NCBI RefSeq assembly: GCF_001425755.1
Contig: NZ_LMDH01000001.1
Coordinates: forward strand, 3,657,571-3,721,570
Length of the DNA stretch: 64,000 nt
From: Aeromicrobium sp. Root344
GTDB taxonomy: Bacteria; Actinomycetota; Actinomycetes; Propionibacteriales; Nocardioidaceae
Direction of reading: 5' to 3'
Below the pieces are notes generated by a model, which did not search any database, was not told the DNA's origin, and saw only the letters and a program-made list of their open reading frames with translations. Below are positions 33,907-42,000 of this stretch, piece by piece (the stretch's first letter is position 1; each line of letters starts with the position of its first letter). The position numbers and the translations under genes were made by a program.

Positions 33907-35118
33907 ATGACCGCCCCGCTCGATCGACGTCTGGGACTCGTCGGGTCGGTGGCCGTGGGGATGAGCGCCATGATCGGCGCCGGCCTGTTCGTGGTGTTCC
34001 CGCCCGCGGTCTCCGCGGCCGGCGACGGGCTGCTCGTCGCCCTCGCCATGGCTGCCGTGGTCGCCGCCTGCAACGCGATCTCGTCGGCGCGGCTGGCTCG
34101 CCGGCACGCTGTCGCCGGGGGCACCTACGTCTACGGACGCGAGCAGCTGGGGCCCCTGTGGGGCTACGTGGCCGGCTGGTCGTTCATCGCCGGCAAGCTC
34201 GCCTCGTGCGCAGCGATGGCGTTCGCGCTGGGCAGCTACCTGTGGCCCGATCATGCCCGGCTCGGCGCTCTGGCTGCCGTCGCCGTCTTCACCGCAGTCA
34301 ACCTCACGGGGGTCGAGAAGTCTGCCGCCGTCAGCCTCCCGCTGGTCGCGGGCGTTGTCGCGATCGTGGTTGTCGCCGTCATCGCCATGTCCTCCGGCAG
34401 TGCCGCATCGAGTCCGGACCTGCCGACCTCGTCCGGTGGTGTGCTGGAGGCTGCGGGCCTGCTGTTCTTCGCATTCGCCGGCTACGCCCGGCTGGCCACG
34501 CTCGGCGAGGAGGTGCGCGAGCCGGCCCGCACCATCCCCCGCGCGATCGGGGTGACGTTCATCCTCGTGCTCGCGCTCTACACCGCCGCCGCACTCGCCC
34601 TCCTGCACGTCCTCGGTGCCGCCGGGTTGGCTGACTCGGTGCGTCCGTTCGTCTCCGGTGTCGAGGCGGTCGACGCCGACGGGCTCGTGCCGCTCGTGCT
34701 GGTCGCCGCAGCCCTGGCGGCCGGCGGGGCATTGCTGTCACTGATGCTCGGCGTCTCCCGCACGACGCTCGCCATGGCTCGCGACGGCCACCTGCCGCGA
34801 GGCCTCGCAGCGGTGAGCGTACGCACGCGGGTGCCGCACGTTGCCGAGATCGCCGTCGCGGTCGTGGTCGCAGCGCTGGTCTGCTTCGGCGACCTCGTCA
34901 CCAGTGTGGCGTTCTCGTCGTTCTGCGTGCTGATCTACTACGCGATCGCCAACGCCTCGGCCTGGACGCTCGGTCGTGCCGTCGTGCCCCGCCTCGTCGC
35001 CGCCCTCGGCCTCGTCGGCTGCGCGACCCTGGCGCTGAGCCTGCCCGCCTCGACCATCGTGGTCGGCGCGATCGTGGTCGCGGTCGGTGTTGTGTTCTAC
35101 GCCCTGCGCCGGCACTGA
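33907..35118 (+). CDS. APC-family amino acid permease
   Basis: This 403-residue integral membrane protein has about twelve helices. The N-terminal SVAVGMSAMIGAGLFVVFPPA is the unwound helix-1 motif of APC transporters, and LFFAFAGYARLATLGEEVREPARTIPRAI is the conserved helix 6 to loop segment. It probably imports or exchanges amino acids or polyamines. It starts one base after the xthA stop. Confidence 0.88.
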   Translation: MTAPLDRRLGLVGSVAVGMSAMIGAGLFVVFPPAVSAAGDGLLVALAMAAVVAACNAISSARLARRHAVAGGTYVYGREQLGPLWGYVAGWSFIAGKLASCAAMAFALGSYLWPDHARLGALAAVAVFTAVNLTGVEKSAAVSLPLVAGVVAIVVVAVIAMSSGSAASSPDLPTSSGGVLEAAGLLFFAFAGYARLATLGEEVREPARTIPRAIGVTFILVLALYTAAALALLHVLGAAGLADSVRPFVSGVEAVDADGLVPLVLVAAALAAGGALLSLMLGVSRTTLAMARDGHLPRGLAAVSVRTRVPHVAEIAVAVVVAALVCFGDLVTSVAFSSFCVLIYYAIANASAWTLGRAVVPRLVAALGLVGCATLALSLPASTIVVGAIVVAVGVVFYALRRH

Positions 35119-35139
35119 GCCGTACGCAACGACCACAAG

Positions 35140-35168
35140 TTGAATGTTGCATAACTGCGTCATACACT
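35140..35168 (+). promoter_or_regulatory. Promoter and probable operator of the MarR-MFS operon
   Basis: TTGAAT (35140-35145) and TACACT (35163-35168) are spaced by 17 bases, and TACACT ends 7 bases before ATG 35176. Between them lie the small palindrome ATGTTGCAT (35144-35152) and flanking GTT/AAC, and CAAGT/ACTTG bracket the whole element. Binding of the MarR protein here would be autoregulatory. Confidence 0.6.
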
Positions 35169-35175
35169 TGGTTGC

Positions 35176-35601
35176 ATGGCGCAACCTGATCTTGACCATC
35201 TCGCCCAGGCCCTCCGTGAGTTCGCGGGTGGCCTCCTCCGCTCGACCCGCACCGACTCCCTCAGCCGTACGGCGGCGTCGACGCTGTCGTGGCTGTCGCG
35301 CGAAGGCGCCATGCGGATCACGACGCTCGCCGAGCGCGAGGCCGTCACCCAGCCGGCGATGACCGGACTGGTGCAGCGCCTCGAGGCCGGCGGCCTGGTG
35401 AGCCGCAAGGCCGACGCTCGGGACGGGCGCGCAGCCCTGATCGACATCACGCCGCACGGTCGCGAGGTGCTCGAGCGGCGCCGGGCCGCTCAGGACGCCA
35501 TCATCATCGACCGGCTCGCGGGGCTCTCCCCCGACGAGCTCGCTGCCGTCGAGGCAGCACTTCCTGCCCTCTACAACGTCACGGAGCTCCATGTCGTCTG
35601 A
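35176..35601 (+). CDS. MarR-family transcriptional regulator
   Basis: This 141-residue winged-helix repressor has its recognition-helix region in MRITTLAEREAVTQPAMTGLVQRLEAGGLVSRKAD and the wing in DARDGRAALIDITPHGREVL. MarR proteins usually repress a neighbouring efflux or detoxification gene until a small ligand binds. The downstream MFS transporter overlaps its 3' end by 11 bases and is the likely target together with the regulator itself. Confidence 0.9.
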   Translation: MAQPDLDHLAQALREFAGGLLRSTRTDSLSRTAASTLSWLSREGAMRITTLAEREAVTQPAMTGLVQRLEAGGLVSRKADARDGRAALIDITPHGREVLERRRAAQDAIIIDRLAGLSPDELAAVEAALPALYNVTELHVV

Positions 35602-36850
35602 CACCACCAACCTGTTCAAGCAGCCCAAGGCCGTCTACGCGGTCGCGTTCGCCTGCGTCATCTCGTTCATGGGCATCGGCCTCGTGGACCCGATCCTGCC
35701 GGCACTCAAGACCCAGCTCGACGCGACCGAGAGCCAGGTGACGCTGCTCTTCACCAGCTACCTCGTCGTGACGGCGGTCGCCATGCTCGTCACCAACTGG
35801 GTGTCGAGCCGCCTGGGCGCCAAGCGGACGCTGCTGACCGGCCTCGTCATCATCGTCGCGTTCGCCGCCCTCGCCGGGTCCACCGACACGATCTCGGGCA
35901 TCGTCGCGTTCCGCGCCGGCTGGGGCCTCGGCAACGCGCTGTTCATCGCCACCTCGCTGGCCGCGATAGTCGCCAGTGCCCGAGGCGGCTTCGCCGGGGC
36001 CATCATCCTGTACGAAGCTGCGCTCGGCCTGGGCATTGCCGCCGGGCCGCTCGTCGGCAGCGTGCTCGGCAACATCAGCTGGCGCGGCCCGTTCTACGGC
36101 GTCTCGGCGCTCATGGCGATCGCCCTGGTCGCCACCGTGTTCCTGCTGCCGGCCACGCCCAAGCCCGAGCACCGGACGTCGCTCAGCGCGCCGCTGAGGG
36201 CTCTCGGGCATCGCGGCCTGCTCACGATGAGCATCACGGCGCTGCTCTACAACTGGGGCTTCTTCACGATGCTCGGCTACGCCCCGTTCCCGATGGGCCT
36301 GTCGATCACGGCGCTCGGCTGGGTGTTCTTCTGCTGGGGAGTCTTGGTCGCGTTCTTCTCCGTCATCGGGGCGCCGTGGCTGCAGCGGCGATTCGGCACG
36401 GCCGCCTCGCTCTACGGCTCGCTCGGCCTGTTCGCGATCGACCTCGCAGTCATGGCGATCAGCCCGACGAGCCAGGTGCTGATGATCGGCTGCGTCATCG
36501 CCGCAGGCATCTTCATCGGCATCAACAACACCTTGATGACACAGGCCGTCATGACGGTCTCTCCCGTCGAGCGTCCGGTGGCGTCAGCCGCCTACGGCTT
36601 CGTCCGCTTCATCGGCGGCGGCCTGGCCCCGTTCGCCGCCGGCAAGCTCGTGGAGCACTTCAACGTGCACGTGCCGTTCGCCATCGGCGCGATCACGGTG
36701 CTCGTCGCGATCGCCGTGCTCGCCTCCGGGCGCCGGCTGCTCGCCGAGGCGGACGCCAGCCTCGCAGGTCACGACGACGTCAGCGGCGAGGTCGCCGACG
36801 AGTTCGGCGGCGCCTCGGGTGCCATCGACGAGGTCGTACGCACCCACTGA
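35591..36850 (+). CDS. MFS drug-efflux-type transporter
   Basis: This 419-residue protein has twelve predicted helices. MGIGLVDPILPALKTQL is the DHA1-type first helix, SRLGAKRTLLTGLVI the loop 2-3 motif A, and LGIAAGPLVGSVLG resembles the antiporter motif C. It is probably a proton-driven drug or metabolite exporter in the cytoplasmic membrane. It is co-transcribed with the overlapping MarR repressor gene, the common design of an inducible efflux operon. Confidence 0.88.
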   Translation: MSSDTTNLFKQPKAVYAVAFACVISFMGIGLVDPILPALKTQLDATESQVTLLFTSYLVVTAVAMLVTNWVSSRLGAKRTLLTGLVIIVAFAALAGSTDTISGIVAFRAGWGLGNALFIATSLAAIVASARGGFAGAIILYEAALGLGIAAGPLVGSVLGNISWRGPFYGVSALMAIALVATVFLLPATPKPEHRTSLSAPLRALGHRGLLTMSITALLYNWGFFTMLGYAPFPMGLSITALGWVFFCWGVLVAFFSVIGAPWLQRRFGTAASLYGSLGLFAIDLAVMAISPTSQVLMIGCVIAAGIFIGINNTLMTQAVMTVSPVERPVASAAYGFVRFIGGGLAPFAAGKLVEHFNVHVPFAIGAITVLVAIAVLASGRRLLAEADASLAGHDDVSGEVADEFGGASGAIDEVVRTH

Positions 36851-36853
36851 GCT

Positions 36854-36942
36854 GCCGCGGCGCCCCCTTCCCAGGTCAGAGCGGGCGCCGCGGCTCCATG
36901 CGGGCACAGTGAGGGGCGCGCACCCCCTGATGCGCGCCCCTC
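36854..36942. terminator. Two consecutive GC-rich hairpins
   Basis: Hairpin 1 has perfect 12-base arms (36854-36865, 36883-36894). Hairpin 2 has perfect 12-base arms (36911-36922, 36931-36942) with an 8-base loop. They lie between the convergent MFS and protease genes, one for each direction. Confidence 0.8.
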
Positions 36943-36960
36943 AGTCTGTGGCTCCTCAGA

Positions 36961-39348
36961 TCAGTTGAACCTGACCTTCAGCGAGGTGCCGTCCTCCTCG
37001 AGGACCTTCACCTTGACGCCCACCGCCGGCAGCTTCACGCCGTGGCTCGGCAGCTCGGCGTACCAGTACTTCTTGGTGTCGTCGAACAGCGGCTTGGCCG
37101 CCTGCCCACGGATGTAGCTCGGGACGCCGTTGGTGTGCAACGTCATCGAGTCCGCCGTGTGCAGCGAGAACGGTGCGTCGTAGACCTGGATCCGAGGACG
37201 CCACGGTGCACCCGTTGCGAGGTTGATGATCGGCCTCGGGTTGGCGTCGATCGGCAGGTTGCGGCCCGATCCCGGGTGAAGGCTCGTGTTGTTGTCCTTC
37301 ATCGAGGTGTCCCAGTACGAGATCAGCAGGCCGTGACCGTACTTGTAGTGCTCGACCCAGTCCGGCTTCGTGTTGGTGAAGCCGAAGTTGTACGGGCCGG
37401 TCAACAGGTACTTGTCGTAGCCCGCGTAGGAGCGGTGACCCATGACGTAGTAGTTGTCGGCGAGGCTCGACGTGGTGGCTCCCACGATCGAGAACCCGTC
37501 GAACGTCCACGCCGGTCCACCGGCCTCCGCGCCGTCGGTCAGCAGCGTCTCGCTGCCGGCCTTGATCGCGATGTCGTCGACAAAGAGACCCGCCTTGGCC
37601 AGACCGCCATCGGTCTTGTAGTAGAACCGCAGCTTGATCTTCTGGCCGTCGTAGGCCCCGAGCGGGACGTTGAGGTCCGCCCAGGCGGCCTGGTCACCGC
37701 TCAGACCCGGGTTGCCCGACGTGTCGTCGCCGATCGCCGTGCCACCGACCGTGCCGTCGAGTGACTTCCACGTGTCGCCGCCGTCGGTCGAGGCCTGCAC
37801 GTACGCATAGTCGTAGCCGAGCTCGATCGAGTAGCGGACCTTGGCCGTCAGCACTCCGCCGGACTTGCCGGTGAGGTCGACGTCGGTGGTCAACGAGTTC
37901 GCCAGGTCATCGCCCGAACCGGAGAAGAACTGCTTGGCACCGGACGCCGGAGCGCCGTTGTCCGTGATGACGGTCTTCTTCGGCAGGACCACGACCGCGC
38001 CCTGAGCCTTGCTGGTGTTGTACTCCTGCGGGCCCATCGCCAGCGTGCGCTTCTCCTTGGCGCCGATCGCCTCGTAGTCGAGCCAGCCGAGCTGCAACTT
38101 CTCCCACGCGCCGAGGTCGCCCGGTCGCATGCCGAGCGGCTCGCCCTTGGCGTTCAGACGGCTCTGTGCCATGAGGGTCCAGTACTCGTTGGAGTTGTCC
38201 CCACCGCCCTGGGTCGCGTACGCGTCCGGCAGGCCGAGGTCGTGTCCGTACTCGTGGACGAAGACCGAGAGGCCGCCGTTCTCCGGCTGCACCGTGTAGT
38301 CGGAGATCCAGATGCCGGTGTCGCCGATCTGCGTGCCGCCGAGGCGGTTGTAGGCCGGGCCGGTGATGCCGGCGTCGGTCAGGAAGGCGTTCCAGCGGTG
38401 CGACCAGATGGCGTCCTCACCCTGCTGCGGGTCACCGTCGGCCTCGTCGCCGCCGGCGTGCACGATCTGGAAGTGATCGATGTAGCCGTCGGGCTCGTTG
38501 AAGTCGCCGTCACCGTCGTAGTCGTAGCGGTCGTACTGGTCGTACGCCTGCAGCGCCGTCTTGATCTGGGCATCCGTCTTGCCGCCGGCCTTCTGCTCGG
38601 CGATCCAGGCGGTCACCGCGTCCTGGATGAGGTACCAGGTGCCGGAGTCCTCGCGGCCGTAGCGCGCCTCGTTGTAGGGCACCTTGACCCAGTCCGAGAC
38701 CGTGCCGTCGACCGAGTAGCGGCCTGACGACTGCACACGGTAGTAGGTCTTGAGCGACTCGGCGTCCGTCTTGAAGTACATGTCCTGGTAGTGCTGGCGG
38801 TTGAAGTCCGCCTGCCAGACCGTCGAGTTGTCCTTGGTGCGGTCAGGCGCAGGGATCTTGTTGTGCAGCGGGCCCTCGAACGTCGTGGGCCCAGGGGTGT
38901 CGGGGTCGGTGTCGACGTCCGGGTAGTCCGGGTGCCGCTGGTTGCCGAACTCAGCGAGGATCACGAAGATCTTGTCGGCGCGCTCCTGCGAGAGCTCGAC
39001 GTACTGGTCCTGCTGCTTGGCTCCGGCGCGCGCCTGGAAGTTCTTGCGGAACTTCTTGTTGCCTGCGCGAGCGGCGTCGGCCGGGCTGGTGCCCCGACCG
39101 ACCTTGACCACGGTGCTGCCGTCCTTCTGGACCGGCTTGAGATCACCGTTGAGCACGCCGGTGATCGCGGACTCGCGCAGCTCGCGGCGCTTGTCCTCCA
39201 TCGGGCTCTTCAGCTCGTCCTGCTTGTTGGTGACTCGATCGCTGCCGGCGACCGGCGGTGCTGCTGACGCGGAGCTGGGAGCCGTATAGGCCGTCCCGAA
39301 TGCTGCCGCGAGTGCGAGGCCGACTAGGCCTGACGTCACACGCTTCAC
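36961..39348 (-). CDS. Secreted immune inhibitor A metalloprotease (M6)
   Basis: This 795-residue exported protease has a signal peptide (about residues 1-30, ending ASA), then a propeptide. The M6 catalytic domain carries the zinc motif HEYGHDLGLPD (His365, Glu366, His369 and the extended Asp). The C-terminal half contains InhA-type beta-sandwich segments with Asp-rich calcium-binding sequence. Such enzymes degrade extracellular proteins. GTG 39348 gives a clean signal peptide and has GAGGGG about 5 bases upstream. Confidence 0.9.
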   Translation of the reverse strand: MKRVTSGLVGLALAAAFGTAYTAPSSASAAPPVAGSDRVTNKQDELKSPMEDKRRELRESAITGVLNGDLKPVQKDGSTVVKVGRGTSPADAARAGNKKFRKNFQARAGAKQQDQYVELSQERADKIFVILAEFGNQRHPDYPDVDTDPDTPGPTTFEGPLHNKIPAPDRTKDNSTVWQADFNRQHYQDMYFKTDAESLKTYYRVQSSGRYSVDGTVSDWVKVPYNEARYGREDSGTWYLIQDAVTAWIAEQKAGGKTDAQIKTALQAYDQYDRYDYDGDGDFNEPDGYIDHFQIVHAGGDEADGDPQQGEDAIWSHRWNAFLTDAGITGPAYNRLGGTQIGDTGIWISDYTVQPENGGLSVFVHEYGHDLGLPDAYATQGGGDNSNEYWTLMAQSRLNAKGEPLGMRPGDLGAWEKLQLGWLDYEAIGAKEKRTLAMGPQEYNTSKAQGAVVVLPKKTVITDNGAPASGAKQFFSGSGDDLANSLTTDVDLTGKSGGVLTAKVRYSIELGYDYAYVQASTDGGDTWKSLDGTVGGTAIGDDTSGNPGLSGDQAAWADLNVPLGAYDGQKIKLRFYYKTDGGLAKAGLFVDDIAIKAGSETLLTDGAEAGGPAWTFDGFSIVGATTSSLADNYYVMGHRSYAGYDKYLLTGPYNFGFTNTKPDWVEHYKYGHGLLISYWDTSMKDNNTSLHPGSGRNLPIDANPRPIINLATGAPWRPRIQVYDAPFSLHTADSMTLHTNGVPSYIRGQAAKPLFDDTKKYWYAELPSHGVKLPAVGVKVKVLEEDGTSLKVRFN

Positions 39349-39497
39349 TGTTCCCCTCGTTCCCTTTGATGGAGCAGCCGGGTGGTTTGCCCGGCCTGCG
39401 GTGCGTACGCCCTCGTGAGGCGCCCTGCACAACGGGGTCAACTTAGGTAATTTTCAGGTAGAAAGGCAGTCTTGACATTTAGCCCGAGCTGACTATA

Positions 39498-39525
39498 AGG
39501 GCCTAGTCCTTCAGGACTAGGCCCT
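39498..39525. promoter_or_regulatory. Perfect hairpin/palindrome in the protease-CAP intergenic region
   Basis: Twelve-base arms (39498-39509, 39514-39525) around TTCA form a perfect palindrome AGGGCCTAGTCC/GGACTAGGCCCT. It lies upstream of both divergent genes, so it is either an operator or a leader hairpin of the CAP gene, not an end-of-gene terminator. No protein-binding family could be assigned. Confidence 0.5.
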
Positions 39526-39591
39526 GCACTTCGGGGTTCTGCCTCCCCGCTCCCCGCACCTGTCTTATGGTGTGGGTGGGAGGGAGAACCC

Positions 39592-40050
39592 ATGAAGAAA
39601 ATACTGAACCCGCGCGCTCTTGCGGGAGCTGTGGCAATGGTGCTGTTGGTCCTGGCGTCTGCACCGGCATCTGCCGTGACGTCGACGACGTACGAGAGTG
39701 ACGTCATCAAGTGGACCAACGTCAAGCGAGTCGACCGGGACAAGGTCGCAGTGAAGTCCCAGTCGTGCGTCGACCGCTATGCGGAGAAGCAGGCCGCATG
39801 GATGGCCAGTCACGGCGAGCTCAAGCACCAGAGCATGTCAACCATCCTCAACGCCTGCGGCCTGTCGCTGGTGTCGGAGAACATCGCGTACGGCTACGGG
39901 ACCGGTGGTCGCGTCGTCAGTGCGTGGATGAGGTCGCCGGGACACCGGGCCAACCTGCTGAACTCCAAGGTCCGCTGGATCGGCGTCGGCGCCGTCCAGG
40001 ACGACGACGGAGTGTGGTGGGTGTCGCAGGTGTTCGGTCGAAAGCAGTGA
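39592..40050 (+). CDS. Secreted CAP-domain (SCP/PR-1-like) protein
   Basis: This 152-residue protein has a signal peptide (cut after ASAPASA, about residue 28) and a single CAP domain: ESDVIKWTNVKRVDR, AEKQAAWMASHGELKHQS, SENIAYGYGTGGRVVSAWMRSPGHRANLLN and GVWWVSQVFG. Conserved His and Glu positions of the CAP cavity are present. It is secreted with unknown target. The ribosome-binding site GGAGGGA (39579-39585) supports ATG 39592. Confidence 0.88.
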   Translation: MKKILNPRALAGAVAMVLLVLASAPASAVTSTTYESDVIKWTNVKRVDRDKVAVKSQSCVDRYAEKQAAWMASHGELKHQSMSTILNACGLSLVSENIAYGYGTGGRVVSAWMRSPGHRANLLNSKVRWIGVGAVQDDDGVWWVSQVFGRKQ

Positions 40051-40054
40051 CCGT

Positions 40055-40090
40055 TTCCGGGTGGTGAATTTTTCAACTCACCACCCGGAA
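40055..40090 (+). terminator. Terminator of the CAP gene
   Basis: A perfect 13-base stem (40055-40067, 40078-40090) with a T-containing 10-base loop starts 5 bases after the stop codon and is followed by a pyrimidine-rich stretch. Confidence 0.85.
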
Positions 40091-40261
40091 GGCTTTCCCT
40101 TTGGGGTTCGCTGTGCCCTAGGCTTGTCGGCAGTTGCACGACGTTGGGCCGTAAGAATGAATGAGTTCCTCTCGGGGTGTCTAGTTCTTCTCGAAGGTTG
40201 GATGTACGTCGCGACAGTCATTCGCGAAAGTCGTGAATGAACTCGCCAAGAGGAGTTAGAC
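40091..40261 (+). promoter_or_regulatory. Probable long 5' leader of the cold-shock gene
   Basis: This 171-base gene-free stretch is less GC-rich than its surroundings and can form CATTC/GAATG pairing (near 40219-40240). It ends in a strong ribosome-binding site, AAGAGGAG (40248-40255). Cold-shock mRNAs often have long structured leaders. The promoter position is not certain. Confidence 0.4.
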
Positions 40262-40465
40262 ATGGCAACAGGAACCGTCAAGTGGTTCAACGCTGACAAG
40301 GGCTTCGGATTCATCGCCCCTGACGACGGCAGCGAAGACGTCTTCGCGCACTTCAGCGCGATCCAGTCGAGCGGCTACCGCTCGCTGAACGAGAACCAGA
40401 AGGTCGAGTTCGACGTCGAGCAGGGCCAGAAGGGCCTGCAGGCCGCGAACATCCGGCCCCTTTAA
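40262..40465 (+). CDS. cspA: Cold-shock protein (CspA family)
   Basis: This 67-residue protein is a single cold-shock domain with RNP1 KGFGFIAP and RNP2 VFAHF, preceded by [11 protein letters not shown]. It binds single-stranded RNA/DNA and acts as an RNA chaperone. Length and ends are exactly those of the family. It has an excellent ribosome-binding site and a long leader, and is followed by a strong terminator. Confidence 0.96.
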   Translation: MATGTVKWFNADKGFGFIAPDDGSEDVFAHFSAIQSSGYRSLNENQKVEFDVEQGQKGLQAANIRPL

Positions 40466-40502
40466 ACAGGTCGAAGAGCTCGCGAGAGCAGAGTTGAAGA
40501 GC

Positions 40503-40534
40503 AGAACGCCACGACCCTCGGGTCGTGGCGTTCT
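40503..40534. terminator. Terminator between cspA and the small ORF
   Basis: A perfect 15-base stem (40503-40517, 40520-40534) closes on a very tight loop and is followed by GTCGTT. It lies between convergent genes and can work in both directions. Confidence 0.85.
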
Positions 40535-40550
40535 GTCGTTCAGGCGTACG

Positions 40551-40727
40551 TCAGAGGTGGCCGCACTCGTCCCACGCGTGCCGGCCGTACTCGGCGCTCG
40601 GCGCGTTCTCGAGATAGCTGACGTCGGTGTCGGGCTTGGCGTGCCGCGGGGCAAGGCGATGAGCCGGGAACCTGGCCGAGGCCTCGGCCACCTGCTGCGA
40701 ATCGATCTCGAACGTGGACTCGTCCAT
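40551..40727 (-). CDS. 58-residue small protein, unknown
   Basis: ATG 40727 to TGA 40551 on the minus strand encodes 58 residues beginning MDESTFEIDSQQVAEASARF, with FPAHRLAPRHAK in the middle and ending GRHAWDECGHL. AGAGGAGA (40733-40740, complement) sits 5 bases upstream, a strong ribosome-binding site that argues for real expression. It is acidic at the N-terminus, His-rich overall, and has no membrane segment. No family is recognised. Confidence 0.65.
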   Translation of the reverse strand: MDESTFEIDSQQVAEASARFPAHRLAPRHAKPDTDVSYLENAPSAEYGRHAWDECGHL

Positions 40728-40808
40728 GGGGCTCTCCTCTGCTCACGGGCGTTGACCTGAGGATATCCTCATGTTTGCCCGCCGGGTAACCCTTACGCCC
40801 CGGTAGCT

Positions 40809-41909
40809 TCAGAGCGTCACGCGCAGGATCCGGTCGTCGCGGTCGCGCAGGTCTCCGCGGCCGTCGGTGTTGCTGGTGGTCACCCACAGAGCGCCGTCCG
40901 GAGCGGTCACGATCGTGCGGATGCGCCCATGGTCGCCGCTGAAGTACGCCTTGGGCTTGCCCGCCTCGGTCCCGTCGAGCGGTACCGCGAACATGCACTC
41001 ACCCTGCAGTGCGCCGAGGAATGCGGTCGACCGGGTGATGGTGACGCCTGCTGGGGAGCACTCGTCGGTGCCCCAGGTGACCTTGGGGTTGACGAGGTCG
41101 TCGTTCTCGGACGTGCCCTCGACCTCTGGCCAGCCGTAGTTGCTACCCGGCTCGATGAGGTTGAGCTCATCCTTCGCCTTGTCGCCGAACTCGGTGGCCC
41201 ACAGCCGGCCGTCCGCGTCGTAGGCGAGGCCCTCGATGTTGCGGTGGCCGTACGACCACGTGCGGTTGTCGAACGGGTTGTCGGCGGCTGCCTTGCCGTC
41301 CCGGGTGATGCGCAGGACCTTGCCGTTGAGCGAGTCCCTGTCCTGGGCCAGTGCGCCGTCACCGGCGTCGCCGGTCGAGACGAACAGGTTGCCGTCGCCG
41401 TCGAACAACAGGCGGCCACCGTGGTGCCGGGCGCCGATCGCGATGCCGGTCAGGATCGGCTTCTGCGAGGCGATCGACCCGCCCTTGAGCGTGAGACGTA
41501 CGACCCGGTTGTCCGTGTCGGTCGTGACGAAGGCGAACAGCGTCGACTCGTCGTCTGGCGCCAGGGCGAGCCCCAGGAGGCCACCCTCTCCCCCGGCGCC
41601 GCCCGTGGCGCCGGCGACGTCGCCGACCTTGGAGACCTCGCCCGACGTCGAGATGCGGACGATTGATCCCTCGTCGCGCTGCGAGACGAGGGCGTCACCG
41701 CTCTCGAGGAACACGATGTCCCATGGCACATTGAGCCCGGACGCGATCGTGGAGGCGATCTTGGGTGCGACGCTGGTGGGGGTCGCGGTCGTGGTGGGAC
41801 GCGCGGTCGGCGTACGTGTGGGGCTCGGCTTCTCGCCGTCACTGCCGCATCCCACAAGGGTCGCGGCACCGATCGCGGCGAGTCCGGTCAACAGGCTTCG
41901 GCGTTCCAT
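40809..41909 (-). CDS. Lipoprotein PQQ-type sugar dehydrogenase (GSDH family)
   Basis: This 366-residue exported protein has a lipobox (TLVGCGS, Cys at about 21) after a twin-Arg-like ERRSLLTG start. A Thr/Pro linker leads to a six-bladed beta-propeller of the glucose/sorbosone dehydrogenase family: LNVPWDIVFLESGDALVSQRD, GGEGGLLGLALAP, IGARHHGGRLLFDGDGNLFVSTGD and SYGHRNIEGLAYD. Members oxidise sugars with PQQ at the cell surface. No PQQ synthesis genes are here. CATGAT precedes ATG 41909 by 6 bases. Confidence 0.85.
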   Translation of the reverse strand: MERRSLLTGLAAIGAATLVGCGSDGEKPSPTRTPTARPTTTATPTSVAPKIASTIASGLNVPWDIVFLESGDALVSQRDEGSIVRISTSGEVSKVGDVAGATGGAGGEGGLLGLALAPDDESTLFAFVTTDTDNRVVRLTLKGGSIASQKPILTGIAIGARHHGGRLLFDGDGNLFVSTGDAGDGALAQDRDSLNGKVLRITRDGKAAADNPFDNRTWSYGHRNIEGLAYDADGRLWATEFGDKAKDELNLIEPGSNYGWPEVEGTSENDDLVNPKVTWGTDECSPAGVTITRSTAFLGALQGECMFAVPLDGTEAGKPKAYFSGDHGRIRTIVTAPDGALWVTTSNTDGRGDLRDRDDRILRVTL

Positions 41910-41988
41910 GCACCGATCATGCCGGTCCCGGCCCGACTGCGACAGCCCGTCCGCGCATCCTCGAGATGTAGGTCGTGGGATACGCCTC

Positions 41989-41994
41989 TAATCT
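41989..41994 (+). promoter_or_regulatory. -10 hexamer of the PASTA kinase gene
   Basis: TAATCT ends 6 bases before ATG 42001. Confidence 0.5.
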
Positions 41995-42000
41995 GGAGAA

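Noticed and set aside
39498..39525. Palindrome as a DosR/DevR box
   Set aside because: It contains GGACT/AGTCC but not the GGGAC-xx-GTCCC spacing of the DosR consensus.
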